Shown here: in pieces, positions 36,836-50,309 of the stretch | How the letters are laid out: every line of letters begins with the position of its first letter | Numbering within the stretch: position 1 is the stretch's first letter | NCBI GenBank assembly: GCA_902729315.2 | Contig: LR746272.1 | Span: 7,069,827-7,133,826 of the forward strand | Direction of reading: 5' to 3' | Length of the DNA: 64,000 nt | From: Spirodela intermedia | Taxonomy: Eukaryota; Streptophyta; Magnoliopsida; Alismatales; Araceae | Position numbers and translations under genes: made by a program | The notes under the pieces: model-generated | The model's input: only the letters and a program-made list of their open reading frames with translations | What the model was told of the DNA's origin: nothing | Databases searched by the model: none

Positions 36836-39800
36836 ATGGACCAGGAGAACGCCTTAGAGCTGGTGAAAAAGGGGGCCACCCTACTCCTCCTTGACGTCCC
36901 GCCATTCACCCTCTTCGGCATCGACACTCAGGTACGAGGAAGATGAGAGAAAGGAAGAAAAAACGTAAACAAAAGAAGAAGCTGTCGTCTTTTCCTGCTG
37001 CTTGAATTATGCCTATCTGTTTGAATGATAACGGGCAATCTTACAGTGTTGTCGAGGGCGGTATCCAATTGGTCCTTCGCAATTCACATGCTTCGTCTAG
37101 GTTCTGTTCATGTTTTAGTGGCCAAACCAGAGAGCTGCCCTTCCACGAAAATATTATTGTCGTGAGATTCTAGTCTCCCTTGCAGAACAAATTACCATTG
37201 GACGTTGTAGTTCCATTGGAAAATGTAATGGAGGGATCATTCTCTTCATATCTGTGTTTTCCCGTTATTTCTTTATCATCTGAACGAACTGGATCAGCGG
37301 GCACCAACGAGCTTGTAGATATGCGGAATCATCTTCTAAGACCATGCCATAGTGAAGGAGAGCACCTGGGCCCGAGGTGCCCTTGTAAACAATGAGAAAT
37401 AAAGATGAAAGCCACCGGCGAAGGAAGCATCCCTTTGCTGACTGTCTGGCTTTTGCTCCCAGAATCAAAATTTCTGTGGTGATGCTTCATGATGCACAAA
37501 TGTCTGGAGTTTCTGACCAACCTGGATTCCATTGGAGTTTTACATTTGATCACGATCTTTATATCATTCCTTTCTTAGTTTTAACAGATTTCCCCCCCAG
37601 TAAGAATCTTAGATATGGCGATTACTAACATTTTATCATGTATGAGTCCTACGAAACTATTCTCTTGCTGTTGACCAAACTGTTTCATGAACATTATGCG
37701 TAGTTTTCCCGTGAAAATTGATCAATATTGTTCATAATTCAGATGCAATTCGTTAAATCAACAGGTACCTTAAGTCGTTGACAAGTGTTTGCGTTGTATT
37801 TGATCTGTATTTTATTTTCATTTTTATATCCTTCGTTTTAATTTCTGGTCTTCTCATTCTTTGCAGATTTCCTTTTTCTGTAGCAACATGGTTTCGCTTT
37901 TATATTTTAATAACGAACCTTTATGTTGTCGTTTTGTTTACATAGATGTTCTCGGTAGGACCTTTGTTCAAGGGTATAAAGATGATCCCTCCTGGACCAC
38001 ATTTTATATATTACAGTCCTGCAAACAGGTTAGCCTAATTTCTACCCAGTTCATTCAAATTTTTTTTTACTCGCCACTCATGAAGTTTAATTATTTTGGA
38101 TCCTCTCGGACTCTATCTGCCAGATAAACGTTTGGAAAAATTGTGTATTTGTTTAAACTGCCTAAATATGTTGATGTTTTAATTTATTTTATTTTAAAGT
38201 GTTAATGCTGAGCAAATGCAAGCTATGAAAACTGGGTCTAAAGCAATGAGCGCCACCTAGATATGGATGGCAAGGTACATTTCTTGGTGTAGGATATTGT
38301 AAGGGCATTGGTTGAAAGACGGGTGTTTTTTTTTTTTGGATCTTGCCTAAGATGACCCAATGTCTGATGCGAGTACTCATTCTAACCAGGCATTTGGAAG
38401 AATAAAAATGCTCCTGAGTTTGTTCAGCAATGTGAAGGATGAGGGATAACTTGTTGTAGTTGCTATTAATCAGAGAGGTAACATTGTGCTTGGGAAGATT
38501 CCAACAAGAGTACTCTGTTTCATGGTTCCCATTAGTCAGAGGCGTAGGTGCCTTCATCTCTTACATTTTCGGTCTCTTCCCATCAAGAAAAATGGAGTAT
38601 AGTATTTATTGGATTTGCACCATGGATTATATTTTTTTGCCCCTTTCAAGTGTAACAGTCTGGTGAGGATGCAGAAGTGCAGATAAATCTTTGTTATCTG
38701 AAAGTCAGAGGAGCAATTCATCCCTGCTTTATTTCCCCTTTAAAGGGAAGATATGGATCTTCTACAACAAATGACGCTGGTGACTCAGAGTCATATTTAT
38801 GGTTTTTCATTCTAAGACAGGTTCTTCTAAGGCCCACGATATTCATTTTAAAACTGGAGTGTAATCATTGGTTTAAATGTGGTTGCAAGTGATTAACACA
38901 AGATGAGTCATTTAATCTTCACGTGCATAGGATATGTTCTGTAGACTGGTTCTTTTTTGCTGAAAGTATATAGGAGATACTCCTGCCTCTCCTGAGGACA
39001 AATGATCACTGATAGCAGAAGGCTTTAATTATACTACTTTCTTTATTCAGTATCCAAGATGGTCTTCTAACAAAAAACATTAAGCCTGTTCATTATTTCA
39101 TCTGTCTGGTGACTGTATGGTCAATGCTTTCACCTGTGACTGTATATTTTAAACGGATATATATTGTTATTTACTGTATTCTCTCACAGGGACGGTAATG
39201 AGTTTTCTCCAATCATCGGCTTCTTCATCTTTACATCTCCGTCAGAGGTAATTATTTTTTTCATTCTTACTTACTATATTTTTATGAATTTACGATCATA
39301 TAATCTTTTATAACATTGGTGTGTATCATTTATATTGGAACGAATTTACTAGCCAAGTAACACTAGGATTCATCAGCGTCTGACTAGGATTAGACCAAAC
39401 TTGATCGGATCTGATATGATATGATGCAATGCTAGAGACGGTTCGAATAAGACCACTCTCCTTTTTAATTCATGACAATAGGTTAGGTTAGTTGAGTCCA
39501 TCAAATCAAATTAGCTTGTTTCTCTAGAAATGATTGCAGCATCGAATCTCCCTGAAGCAAACATCAATTGCTTTTATTGGAATCATTAGGATATAAGCCA
39601 CCGGATCTAAAAATGGATTGCAGGAATTAGGCTGGTCCTAGAGAAAATGAAGTAACATGGACTCAGTTTGGAACTTTAAACCACTGTGGGTAAAGAGTGC
39701 AACTCTTGCCTGATGTGTGGAAATCTGTGATGTATTCTTATTAGTTGTGGTTACATTTTGTACACTTCCATTGAACATTCTGACCCTTACAACATAGCCC

Positions 39801-42800
39801 TGTTTCCTCCCTCGTGTCCTTCCAGTTATGTCAATAAACATTGTGCCATAGAAAATGGAAGCTTTGAACTATAAGGGGCTGACAGAAGACTTCTCATTTA
39901 AGATCTTTCGCACAAACATATAGTATTTCTACCACATATTCCTCTTGCTATGTTCATATATGTTTTTTCCTTCCCAATTTATCTTGGCAATTAAGATTGA
40001 AAGAAATCTTCCTCTGTAATTTGGTGGCCTCTTATATTTCCAGGCTTCTTTTTTCTTGTACGCGACCTTTACAGTTACCTATTGGAAGATAATCTGATTT
40101 TATCCTAGGTGTTGCATTCAGTTGTACAATTCATGAGCCAAAGCTAGCTTGGATATCTGAGCCATAGACCTCGTCCCAAATACACATCATAGAACATAAA
40201 TCTTTATGATTGCCGGGTGAGATCCAACTTGAGGAACAAACATCATCTAATTTGAACCTTTAGCCATGGATATAGAAACGACATCAACTAATGTGAGTGC
40301 ACTGTTGATGATTGATTCCACGTGTTGGAATGTTTTGGTTCATTAATATGATGAAGAGAAATTGAATAATCTCTAGGTTTAGTACATTCATTTACTTTGC
40401 CATGAAAGAGAATACTTCATATCATGGTTGTCATTTGGTATGCATATTGGCAGAAAATATTTTTAATTGTCCTATCAAAATTTATCGATGCTTGGATTTA
40501 ACGTTTTCCATCTTGCAACTGCCACAGGTCGTTGTCTTTAAATGGCACCCGCAGGAGGAACACCTGGTCAAACTCTCAGAAGAAGAGGTCTCTTCTTATT
40601 GGTTCCTCGTTTTTCATGTTTCATAAATATCTTCTGGTATTAAGCTCCGTAAACCTGGCCTTGATGCTAGCCCTCGGGTGGGCTGGAGTCACATGACGCC
40701 TCGTACCTATCTTCTCTTGATTGTGAGCCCATTTAGGCTTTAAAATTTTCTACCTTAGACCTTGAAATTAGAGTTCCGGAAAAGGGCATGGATAATTTTT
40801 GAACCACGGTTTCCTATGTAATATGTCACATAAAGAGATTAAACCCTGAAGATCATTTTTTTCTTCATTCTATGAATGATTTTTTATTTTTTTGTAACTA
40901 CACAAAGTCCACTGTGTGAAAGCATCAAGTGCGAGGCCTGTGCTGAACCAGCATACAGCTTTTGCGAAGTCTGATTCTGCATACTGACGTTTGAAATAAC
41001 TGTAGGGTCCACAACCCATTCAAACCGTCAACTACTTGCTGATTCATAGCTGCTAAATTATATGGATAATGATTTGAAACTTCGGAAATCAACTCAACAG
41101 TCTCAAATAGCCGTTTAGATTCATTAAAAATTGTGGAATTCGTTGTCTTTCAGCTTTTGTATCTTTCCACTTGAGAAATTTCAGGACTCTGGGTTGTTCA
41201 CTACAATTCAATGACATTGGGGGTACATCATGTGCCTTTATCTCCATATACACAGAAACTAAACGATAAATTTTCCCAACTCGATTCTGTGAGTTTTCTA
41301 ATCGTCATGATATATTGTTGGCGTTTTGAGTATGCTTTCTAATTGCTGAGAGATTATGGCCTCTCAAAGGGTTGAGTTGATTGTGCATGTAGGGTTCACT
41401 AACTATTCTTCCTGTGATCGTCTACCTAATCTATGGAAGCTCTTCTTCAGCTTGATATGCATTTTTGGTCTTAACCTTTTGAACAATGACAATACACTGA
41501 CTTTAATGCTGCATTTTGACATAAAACGTAAACTATGAACCAATTTAGTTAAAATTTTCTTCCTATGCTGTTGTTAGAATTGAAATTTCTTCCGTTGTTT
41601 CACCTTTCTTCGTGAGTATCTCATCAGAATCTACGACTTTTGATTTTCATTTCTATTGTTTCGGTTGATGGAAAAATGATTGGTTGAAGATAATTTATGT
41701 TTTCTATTAGGGATTGGTTAGCTTCCTCCGTCAATTTTCTGGGTGCTTTTTTTTCGGGGAGGGGTGGGATTGATCTTTGACTCTTGTTTCCTGAGATGAC
41801 TCCACACACAAACTGCTGTATGGGGTTGGGCTTGTGTAATATTTCTGAGAAATTCTTCACGCTGTATATCCATTCGGAAAAAAGGATCTGTTTCATGTCA
41901 AGAATAATATATCACGGATTTTTTTCGCTTTTGTGGGATGATGGATATGTCAACCGTTGGTGAAAATTGACAACCATCAGAGGAAAATATACAGAGAAGC
42001 CTTCTTAAAATAACTCATATCTATTCACTCTTTGGGACAATGTCGATTTGACGTGCCGCCTATTCTCAGCCAATGTTTCTCCCTTACCGTTAGCTGGCCA
42101 AAGACGACGATCTCAGACTCTTGATGGGATTCATAAGGTTGCCAATGTCGATTTTTTACTCTTTAAATTCCCAGAAAGTTAATAAATTATGCCATCTTTG
42201 GATTTCAGTTTGTTTTATAATGTGAATGGAAGAGACTTTCTACCGTTGTTTTAGTATATTGGGAGCTTCTTATCCAGAAAAACCATATAATTACTATCTT
42301 TGATAGAGCAGCTAATATGTGAAGGCCATTATATTCACCGGAGTTCTCTTGCTTTATGCAGGAAGGACGATATTCTGAAGCAGTGAAGAATCTGGAGTTT
42401 GATCGCAACCTTGGGCCGTATGCTCTGAAGCACTTTGGAGAATGGAAACAAATCTCAAATTACATCACAAAGGATACAGTGGATAGGCTTGGTAATTATT
42501 TCTAATGTCGAAGAGCTATCAAGAGGATTGTTAATTATATTTACTTGAGTTCAAGTCATTAGTATGTGATGAGAAATTAGCTTTTAGGTCTTTTTTAAGT
42601 TGTGTAATGCGACTGTCAAATATATAGCTTGTATGAGGTTAGCTTAAGAATCTGAGGGCTTTTCTGTCTTTAGCTCTGTTTTTAATGACTTGTTGTTTTT
42701 ATCCTTTGTGCCTCTCTCTTATTGTAGGAGTATTTTTCTGTTGTAGTCTTTCCATAGTTTTCCCTATGTATGAAAAGATTGGGAGGAGACGACTGACCTA

Positions 42801-45800
42801 TCTTAACGCTACAAGTGATATCTAATAAATGATTTGTAGGAATATTTCGTATCTAGTGAGTAAAATTTCCATAGAGAAACATTTTTTATACATTCATGAC
42901 TGTTGCTGTGGTATTTGTTCAAGTACATAATCCTGCTATATTTTTTTGGTTGACCAACATGACTGTATCAAAAAAAATAGATTTGGGACTTCAAGATGAG
43001 ATAAATATATTCCCATTCAAGATATCATCATTAATGCCCTTTATTTTTATGTACAACATTCAAGAACTAAGAACAAAATGGAAGAAAATAATATAATTTA
43101 AGAGTAATGCATTAATGTTGTAATTGAACAAGCTGCCAATATGATGGTGACTTAGGCGTCAAATAAGGTGGCAAAGGTACTAAGATGACTAGATAGTGAA
43201 ATACCTTGCCCTCTTACATTGTCTTGTTGCCAGGGCAATGATTACGTGTTGCCTGGGGGATTACTAGATCCTGCCTTGGAAACAATGGCCTAAAGCCCTA
43301 TTCTTTTTGATCTTCAGCCTTTAAGATTTAAGGTCTGGTGTATGGCCTCGGAATGACTCATGTGGATGAATGATTATGTGCCATGCACTCATGCCGTATG
43401 AGAGACAACTCCAAATTTTAACTAATTATATGGGGATTTAACCTATCTACATCCCTGCTGATATGAGGGACGCCTGTAGCCTCACCTACACTCCACCTGA
43501 GAATTTTGTCCATGCAGACATACAATGAATTTCACCCTCTTATCAATGCTTATTGCTGCAATGCCGTCCATATTCAGTCTTTTTTTGTTTTTTAAGTGAG
43601 AAAGTAGTTTCTAAAAGTCGATTATTTTTTCAGAACCGTCAGATTCTGCATGGTTTTTCCATATCTTACGTATTAAATCCAATTTTCTTCTTCTACCTGC
43701 TACTTCTAGTAGTGCTGTTTTTTTCTTCATTTCCAAACCCCCACCTCTACCCTCCGAATCATGCTGTGATTTTGCGTTCTTACATACGGATAATTTCAAT
43801 CTTCTATCTGTTGATGTTGTCTTAGATTTCCCTGACTTTCACTTCGGTATTCATTGATGATGCTCCATAACCATTTTTCATTGATCTAGATTAACCTTAT
43901 CTGGATTTCCGTCTCCTTGATCTCAGTATAAGGATTTTCATTTTTAGTCTGAACTTTTCACTCATTTTACAATCTTGATTTCATTTCCCTTTCCTATAGC
44001 ACATGCAAACGTTGATCTTTCATGTAGATTGATGCACCATTCTATACTGCATGGAACCAAAGGAAATGACCTGTTATGGATTCTATAAAAAATATAAAAA
44101 ATGCAACTGGTTTTCAGAAGAAATGTGTACTTAGAGAGATTTTAAATATGTAAAACCATTTGATAGTCTAGCCGGATCGTGCTTTAACATTGAATATTTT
44201 ATTGATGATTCGGAGATTAGTGTTTTTTTTCCATTTCATTATAAACTTTGCGCTGGAAATACCGATGGACTTCGTTAAATACGTCTATGTTTTCCTATTT
44301 TTGGAAATCAATTTTTAGAAATGTTTATTTCCTTGCAGAGCCTCTTGATGGGGAGATTACCATTGCATATGAGACGAATTTGATTGATACAGTGCATAGA
44401 ACATCTGCAGAAAAGAAATTAGCAGAGCAATTGAGAAATAGTAAGTTTTCAAAGCCATCAAATGAATCTCCCATGCGCGGATGTTACTATACGTCTATTC
44501 CAGCTGTTGTCAAATATAAGGGTAAAAGTAGAGAAGAGCTTACTGCGTTGAACCTTGACAAGGTAATGGCTGATTAATTCATACTTGTTACATTTCTAAG
44601 TGGCATATTTGTTATATTTGATAAGGATATTTAGTTTTAGCAAATGTTTGTTACATTGTGGTTTCTAAATATCCATTTTTATGACTTTTCTTATTGCAAC
44701 TCTCTGAATTCGTATTTCATTGCCATTTCAGACACAGTTACTGGAAACTATTCTGACGAAAGAATTTGGAGGTGTAGAAGATCTACTATTGGGGGAACTG
44801 CAGTTCGCTTTCATAGCATTTTTGGTATCCTCTACTGATTAACTTATATCCGTGGTAAAACTAATGCTAAAAAGATTTTGTTTCTCAAAATATTCAGATG
44901 GGCCAATCGCTTCAAGCATTTTATCAGTGGAAATCATTAGTAAGCCTTATATTTAGCTGCACGGAAGCTGTAAGTATCGGATGTCAAGTACTTGCTACAT
45001 TTTCATTTGACACTCATCGTTTTCTGGATATGTATTGATCAAATGACTTCTTTGACGTTATGTTCTTTTTATTCTGACGTTTGCAGCCCTTCCAAACGAG
45101 GACGCATCTGTTCTCAAAGGTATGATTCGGAAATCTTGCTCAAAATACTCATTTTCCTAGATCTCCCAGGAACTGGTTGCCCAGAATGGAAAGATTGTTT
45201 CTTCTCAATTTCTCAAAATCTGAGCATGTACTAACTGCTTCTAGAAAAGGGAACAGCGCTGAGCCTCAGCGCTGTGTTTCTTGGCATAATAAATTAAATC
45301 GCAGAAAGAAAGTTTGACATGATGAAGATGAAAGCCAAAAGGTGAGCATAAAGTGCAAATAAAGAATTTTTGTTTATGATGTCGGGAAGACATAGGAAGT
45401 TCAAATGTCAATGTACTATTAAGACGTATTGTTGTTTACCTTTGTCTTTTTTATTTATGTTCAGACCACCCAAGGGGTTTTTTGGTGTTCTATGGGCAAC
45501 CTTTTGGCATTTATTAGTTACAGGTAGCTATATGCTTGCATTTTTATTATTTTCTACATCCTGCGGCTACATGCTGTAGTTACAGGGAGTTACACATGCC
45601 TTGTTCTTGGTGATATTATTGGGAGATACTTCTGTCACCACATTCGTACGACAAAATCCTCATTGATGCTTAAAAAGCTTTGCTTTACTGCCACTATTTA
45701 CTATAATTGGGAGATCTTCTCAAGTGATGTCCTTAATGGATTCCCAATTGCCCATTCATGTGAGAGTTTCTTTTCTGTGTTTCAAAGAGGGACCTTTGCT

Positions 45801-47165
45801 ATCGATTTTGTTGCTCTTTCTCTCTCACAATCGTACTACTTTTAGCCGGATTTATTTCTATTTTTAACTCTGTCTCATCAGTTTACTCTTTTTTTCCCCC
45901 AGTTTATTAGGGTAATATACTACCAACTGAAGCATGGCTTTCAAAAGAATAACGGAAGCAAGGGTGATGGAGATTTAGGTGTTTCTCTGTCGCTTGATGA
46001 TGCATGGGCCTCAAAAGATAGCTTCTTGAGTCATCATTGCAAGGTATTATTTCCAACCCAACTTAGCATATCCTAGCATTGAAACCCATTCAAGCAGGTG
46101 GAAACATGGGATCGTTGACTCTGACATCATGTTAGGATCGTTGACTCATCCGATTCAAAATCAGTTGGTAATTTATGGAGTAAACCCATCTTTATAATTG
46201 CATGTTGGTATCTATAAAGACCAAAATGGAAAATATTCTAAGCACTGCGAGAGTTTGAGGGCGGCGTTTGCGCCACAAGTGGCCGGATCTCTTTAATATT
46301 TCTACCTTAAATTTATTTTATTCTCTTTTATTTTTCTTCTGATATGTGGCACAGATGGATGAGAAGTTTTCTTCGCTCTATAGATATTTGACCAAAGAGC
46401 GAATGAGAGGACTCATCACTAGCTACGGGTACTTCATACCCGGATCATTTGGTGGCGTCAAGGGTAGATTAATATCGTATTCTTGTTATAAAGTTGACCA
46501 GATCAAAGTCTTAGCTATTGTTATCCGGGTCCCGGATAATTCCTTCATCTGTTTCTTCCATCTCTGACTTGGGTCAAATGTCATCATGCAACAGAGAATA
46601 ACGGATGATTTGTGAAGAACATTCTTCTATGATTTAGACGTGCTCTCTGAAATTCGGCTTCCTGCAGGACTTCTTCTCCTTGGTTGAGCAGGCCCCCGTC
46701 GTCAACGGAGACCTCCTTTCGTGGGTTCGCCGCCGGATCCCTCCTCCCCCCTCTCTCGCGGCGATCCGGCCCGTCGGATGGATCGAACTAGATTGATATT
46801 TTGTCGTTCAATCTCAATCAAGAATTAGTACTCCGACCTTGACCGCGTCTCATACTTGGGTTTTTTTCACATCGTGTAGACGAGGAAGCTGAGGGAGCTT
46901 CTTGAGAGGGAGCTCGGGTGGGATCTCCAGGGCGACCCAGAAGGCGACGTCGGAGACGAGGTTTGCTTCCCACTGCCCTCTGCGTAATCGATCTTCCGGC
47001 GATGTCTGCTGGCAGACATATATAATATGTTCTATTCTTTGCATTAAGCAGATGTCGTCTGAAAGCCAGTCGCCCCGTCCCCTATTTGTTTGTGGTTGGT
47101 TGCAGTATTCCCCCGTCGTCGTACTCCCGGATGAGCTCGGCCCCGGTGAACCATCATTAATTTGA
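36836..47165 (+). CDS. AAR2: AAR2 splicing factor, U5 snRNP assembly
   Basis: Thirteen coding exons: 36836-36931, 37946-38028, 39190-39247, 40528-40587, 42362-42491, 44339-44562, 44732-44824, 44898-44969, 45087-45119, 45903-46043, 46668-46724, 46880-46960, 47106-47165; 395 residues, phases all agree. Recognisable family blocks are LLLLDVPPFTLFGIDTQ, MFSVGPLFKGIKMIPPGPHF, IIGFFIFTSPSEVVVFKWHP, GPYALKHFGEW, TKEFGGVEDLLLGELQFAF and DFFSLVEQAPVVNGDLLSW. AAR2 binds PRP8 in the cytoplasm and holds it until the U5 snRNP is imported and Brr2 joins. The protein has an N-terminal beta domain and a helical C-terminal domain. Exon 9 is only 33 bp. Introns are long and AT-rich, so the gene spans over 10 kb. 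The tail (residues about 350-395) is acidic and variable, as in other plants. Confidence 0.93.
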
Positions 47166-47765
47166 CTGATCTTGTCCCGTGCTGCCCTGGCCCGCCCCGG
47201 GAGCGAGCACGGCATCCCCTAACAGCGCGCTGCATGCTCAGGTGCTCAATGAAGGAATGTGAGAGGTGATGATGAACACAAACTCTCTCTCTCTCGATAT
47301 ATATATATATATATATATATAAATATAATATCTGCTTGTAAGTCTTCCCCGCTCCCACGTGCCGAGAGTTTTCTCCAAGAGTCAAAGGTGTGGGAGGGAC
47401 AACACTTCGGGAGGCTCTCCCGACTGCGCTTCGCTGTTGTTAGACTGCCTTTTGAAGGACAACCTCCCCGGAATAGAATAGAATACTCTCATCTCGTCCC
47501 TGCTTACTCACTGCGTCTCTTTCTCTCTCTATTCTGTCCTCTATTCTCTCTCTTTCTGGTTCTGGCTGTCTGTCTCTCTCCGGCAGGGGGGGCCGGGGGG
47601 GGACTCATCATCATGTGGCTCGCCGCAATATCCTGCCCGATAAAGAAAGGCATGACTGCAACCTGTTCACCCCACCCACCACCACCACCCATTCACCACC
47701 TTCCTTTCAATAAAAAGGCAATTTTACCCGTTCACACGACCAACCCCACCACAAATCCCTCGGAG

Positions 47766-47808
<43 letters not shown>

Positions 47809-48326
47809 TTGGTTCTTTGGCTCTATGGCCCTCTCTCTCTCTCTCCTGCGGCGGTTCTTGGACAAGCAGAAGGCGGTAGTCTGGCTGCCGACGGGGGATT
47901 TGTATAATGGAATCCGCACAGTGTGGGGGACATGACGATTACAGCAGGCAAGTAAAGAGTCGACCCGTTTCCTTCCGCCTAGCGCCACGGCAGGCAAGGC
48001 TAAAAAGAATGAAAAAAAAAAGAGCACGGCGTGGGGCAGCAGCCGCGCACTCATCGGAATGCGTTCCCACCCCCCCCCCCGGCTTTGAATGAGTGACTAC
48101 AGGAAGTAAATGCCGTAGCGTAGAGAGAGGAACAGAGAGAAAGAGGTAGTCAACACCCAGAAGATTAATAACTGGGGGGCTATTCTTAAAACAGCGGTAA
48201 AAGTAGTAAAAGTCGGCGTCGAACCAGACCCGGACGATCGACCCATCCATGAACGACGAAGAACACAGCACCTACAGTCATGCCCGCTCTCCCTCTCGCT
48301 GGGGGTCAGGGTCGGTCCTCTTTACA
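47166..48326. other. Convergent interval between AAR2 and HIPP
   Basis: 1.16 kb holding the 3' ends of two genes that point at each other. Contains a TA tract at about 47298-47325, (CT)n at 47768-47800 and short C runs at about 48070-48080. No further gene supported. Confidence 0.5.
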
Positions 48327-50121
48327 TTACATGACAGCGCAGCTGTGGGTGTTCTCGTCGCTGAAGAGATGGGCGCCATAGTCGCCGGCGCCGCTGCTGC
48401 TGCCACCCTCTGCCGAAGAGGAGGCATATTGATGAGGGTAGTAATGGGACGGCGTCGGCGGCGGCGGGCAGAAGGCGGAGGAGGCGTAGAAGCCGGTGTA
48501 GGAGGGAGCAACCAGCGGGGACCGGTGGTACATCATCTGCGGCTGCCCCTGCGCCTGCGCGGCGGCGTACCGGCCACCCTCCGGCGCCATCATCATCATC
48601 CCCGTCGCACCGTGCCGACCCATGTTCATGCCCCCCATGCCGCCGGCGGCAAGGTGCCCCTGCTGCTGTTGCGCCTGCTGCAGGTTCATCATCATCGGCG
48701 ACGGCAGCCCATGTCCGCCCATGCCCGCGAAGGGCGGCGCCCCCGGGTGGTGGTGCTGCGAGAAGGGCAGCCCGAAGCCGCCGCCCATCGCCGGCGCCGG
48801 CGCCGGCGGGTTGCTTTGGTTGTGGTGGTTCATCTTGCCGAATCCAACTACCTTGCCGCCCCCCCCGCCGGTGGGGTGCTTCATTACTGGCTGGTGGCCG
48901 GCGACGGGGTTGCCGCCGCCACCGCCGCCGCCCTTCTTCTTGCCTACGGCGGCGGGGTTGGCAGGGGGGTTGTTCTTCTTGGGGGCACTTTGGTTGTTCC
49001 CCTCGCTGAGGAGATTGATCTGGTTGATCTTGTTGGTGAGGAAGGCGAGGTCGTCGTCCTCGTCGTCGAAGTCGTCGTCCTCGTCCTCCTCGTCGTAGCC
49101 GTCCTCGTCAGAGCTGAAGGACGGCGGTGCCGCCTTCTTGTGCTGGTTCTTGAAGGCCTGGAGCCCTTTGATCAGGTTCTGCTTCTGCTGGTCCTTGGTG
49201 TTTTTCACGGCGGCGGCCTGCTGCTGCTGCTGCTGCTGCTGCTTCTTCTTGCTCAGCTGATGCTGCGGTGGCGCCGCCGGTGGCTTGTTCTGCCCTGCGG
49301 GCTTCTGGGACCAGAGTTCCGCGTGCTTGCCGGACTTGACCAGCCTCTTGATCAGCGCCGCCGAGTCCACATTCCCTGAGACGGTGACCTTCTGGTTCTC
49401 TGCGTCTATGGCGACGGTGTACACTCCTGAACCACATGAGAATGGGGAGGAAGAAGAGGACGAAGACAGGCCGAGAACCAGTGAATCCACACGATGCAGA
49501 GCCGAAAATAGAAACCACTGCCAGGGCTTGACAAGCTTTTCCCATCTCGTGAAACCCAGAAGATTTTCAGGGGCTCAAGGTGGAAGACGATGAAAACGAA
49601 AAACCCTAACGTGATCTATCCAGAAGGGCGTCATCTACAGTAACTTAGAATTAAAAATAAATAAAAACCGAACAAAAGCAGCAGATCCGTGCTCATCCAG
49701 AAGATGTGAACCAGAGGAGGGGAAAAGTAACCAGAAAAGAGACAGGAGACCCCGGTTCCCCACCAAGAGAGAAGACTAGGATCTTTCCGCTCACCATTAA
49801 AGCCCCCAAACGATCGACAGAAATGCCGCTCCCTCAATTCATGGGCTTCGGGGGATCGTTATTAAACCGGGTTGACGGGATGAACTCTACCCATTCAGTG
49901 AAAATAGGGGGAAAATAAAAAGGCATTCATCAAGAGAGAGAGGGAAACGAACATGCAGAGAGGGAGATAGAGAGAGAGGGAGGTAGAAGGGGGAGATCGG
50001 GGCTACCTTCGATCTTCTGAAGCAGTTTCTTCACCTCCTGCTTGCAACCGTCACAGTGTATGTGCACTCGGAGGACGACGGTCTGAAAGAAAATCAACAG
50101 ACGAGCGGCTCAATTTGCGCC

Positions 50122-50174
<53 letters not shown>

Positions 50175-50309
50175 GAGAGAAAGAGAGAGGGGTGGGGGAG
50201 GAGAGAGGAGAGCTCATGGGGGAGGGAGATAGAGAGAGGGAGGGAGAGGAGACGGGAGGGATGGAGGGACCTGGATCTTGAGGAGCTTAAAGTCTTCATC
50301 TTTAGTCAT
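48327..50309 (-). CDS. Heavy metal-associated isoprenylated plant protein (HIPP)
   Basis: Three exons: 50309-50271, 50082-50007, 49426-48327; 404 residues. The N-terminal HMA domain carries the metal site Cys23/Cys26 ([20 protein letters not shown]) and continues through [20 protein letters not shown]. The rest is low complexity in order: a lysine/glutamine region with Q8, a Phe/Ser then Asp/Glu-rich acidic stretch (about 170-190), a Gly run, Met/His/Gly/Gln-rich segments ([28 protein letters not shown]) and a Ser/Gly tail. It ends CAVM, a CaaX box for farnesylation, so it should be membrane-tethered. HIPPs bind metals such as Cu, Zn or Cd and act in metal handling and stress. Exon structure fits the large HIPP32-34-like clade. 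The 188-bp first intron is largely a GA/CT microsatellite. A 376-codon open frame on the other strand is a GC-bias shadow. Confidence 0.93.
50123..50190. repeat. (GA)n tract inside HIPP intron 1
   Basis: About 33 AG units with one GATA break. On the HIPP sense strand this is a CT tract ending about 40 bp before the 3' splice site at 50082, so it can serve as an oversized polypyrimidine tract. Confidence 0.9.

Noticed and set aside
46355-46567. Possible extra AAR2 exon (GCACAG acceptor, then MDEKFSSLYRYL...)
   Set aside because: No donor gives a phase that joins to the next exon (GAC TTC TTC), and family sequence runs directly from the exon ending at 46043 to that at 46668. It stops at 46567; a cryptic exon is possible but unsupported.
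48249-49379. 376-codon open frame on the plus strand opposite HIPP
   Set aside because: It is exactly antisense to the GC-rich last HIPP exon, with Val/Leu/Arg-rich low-complexity translation and no domain; a codon-bias shadow.
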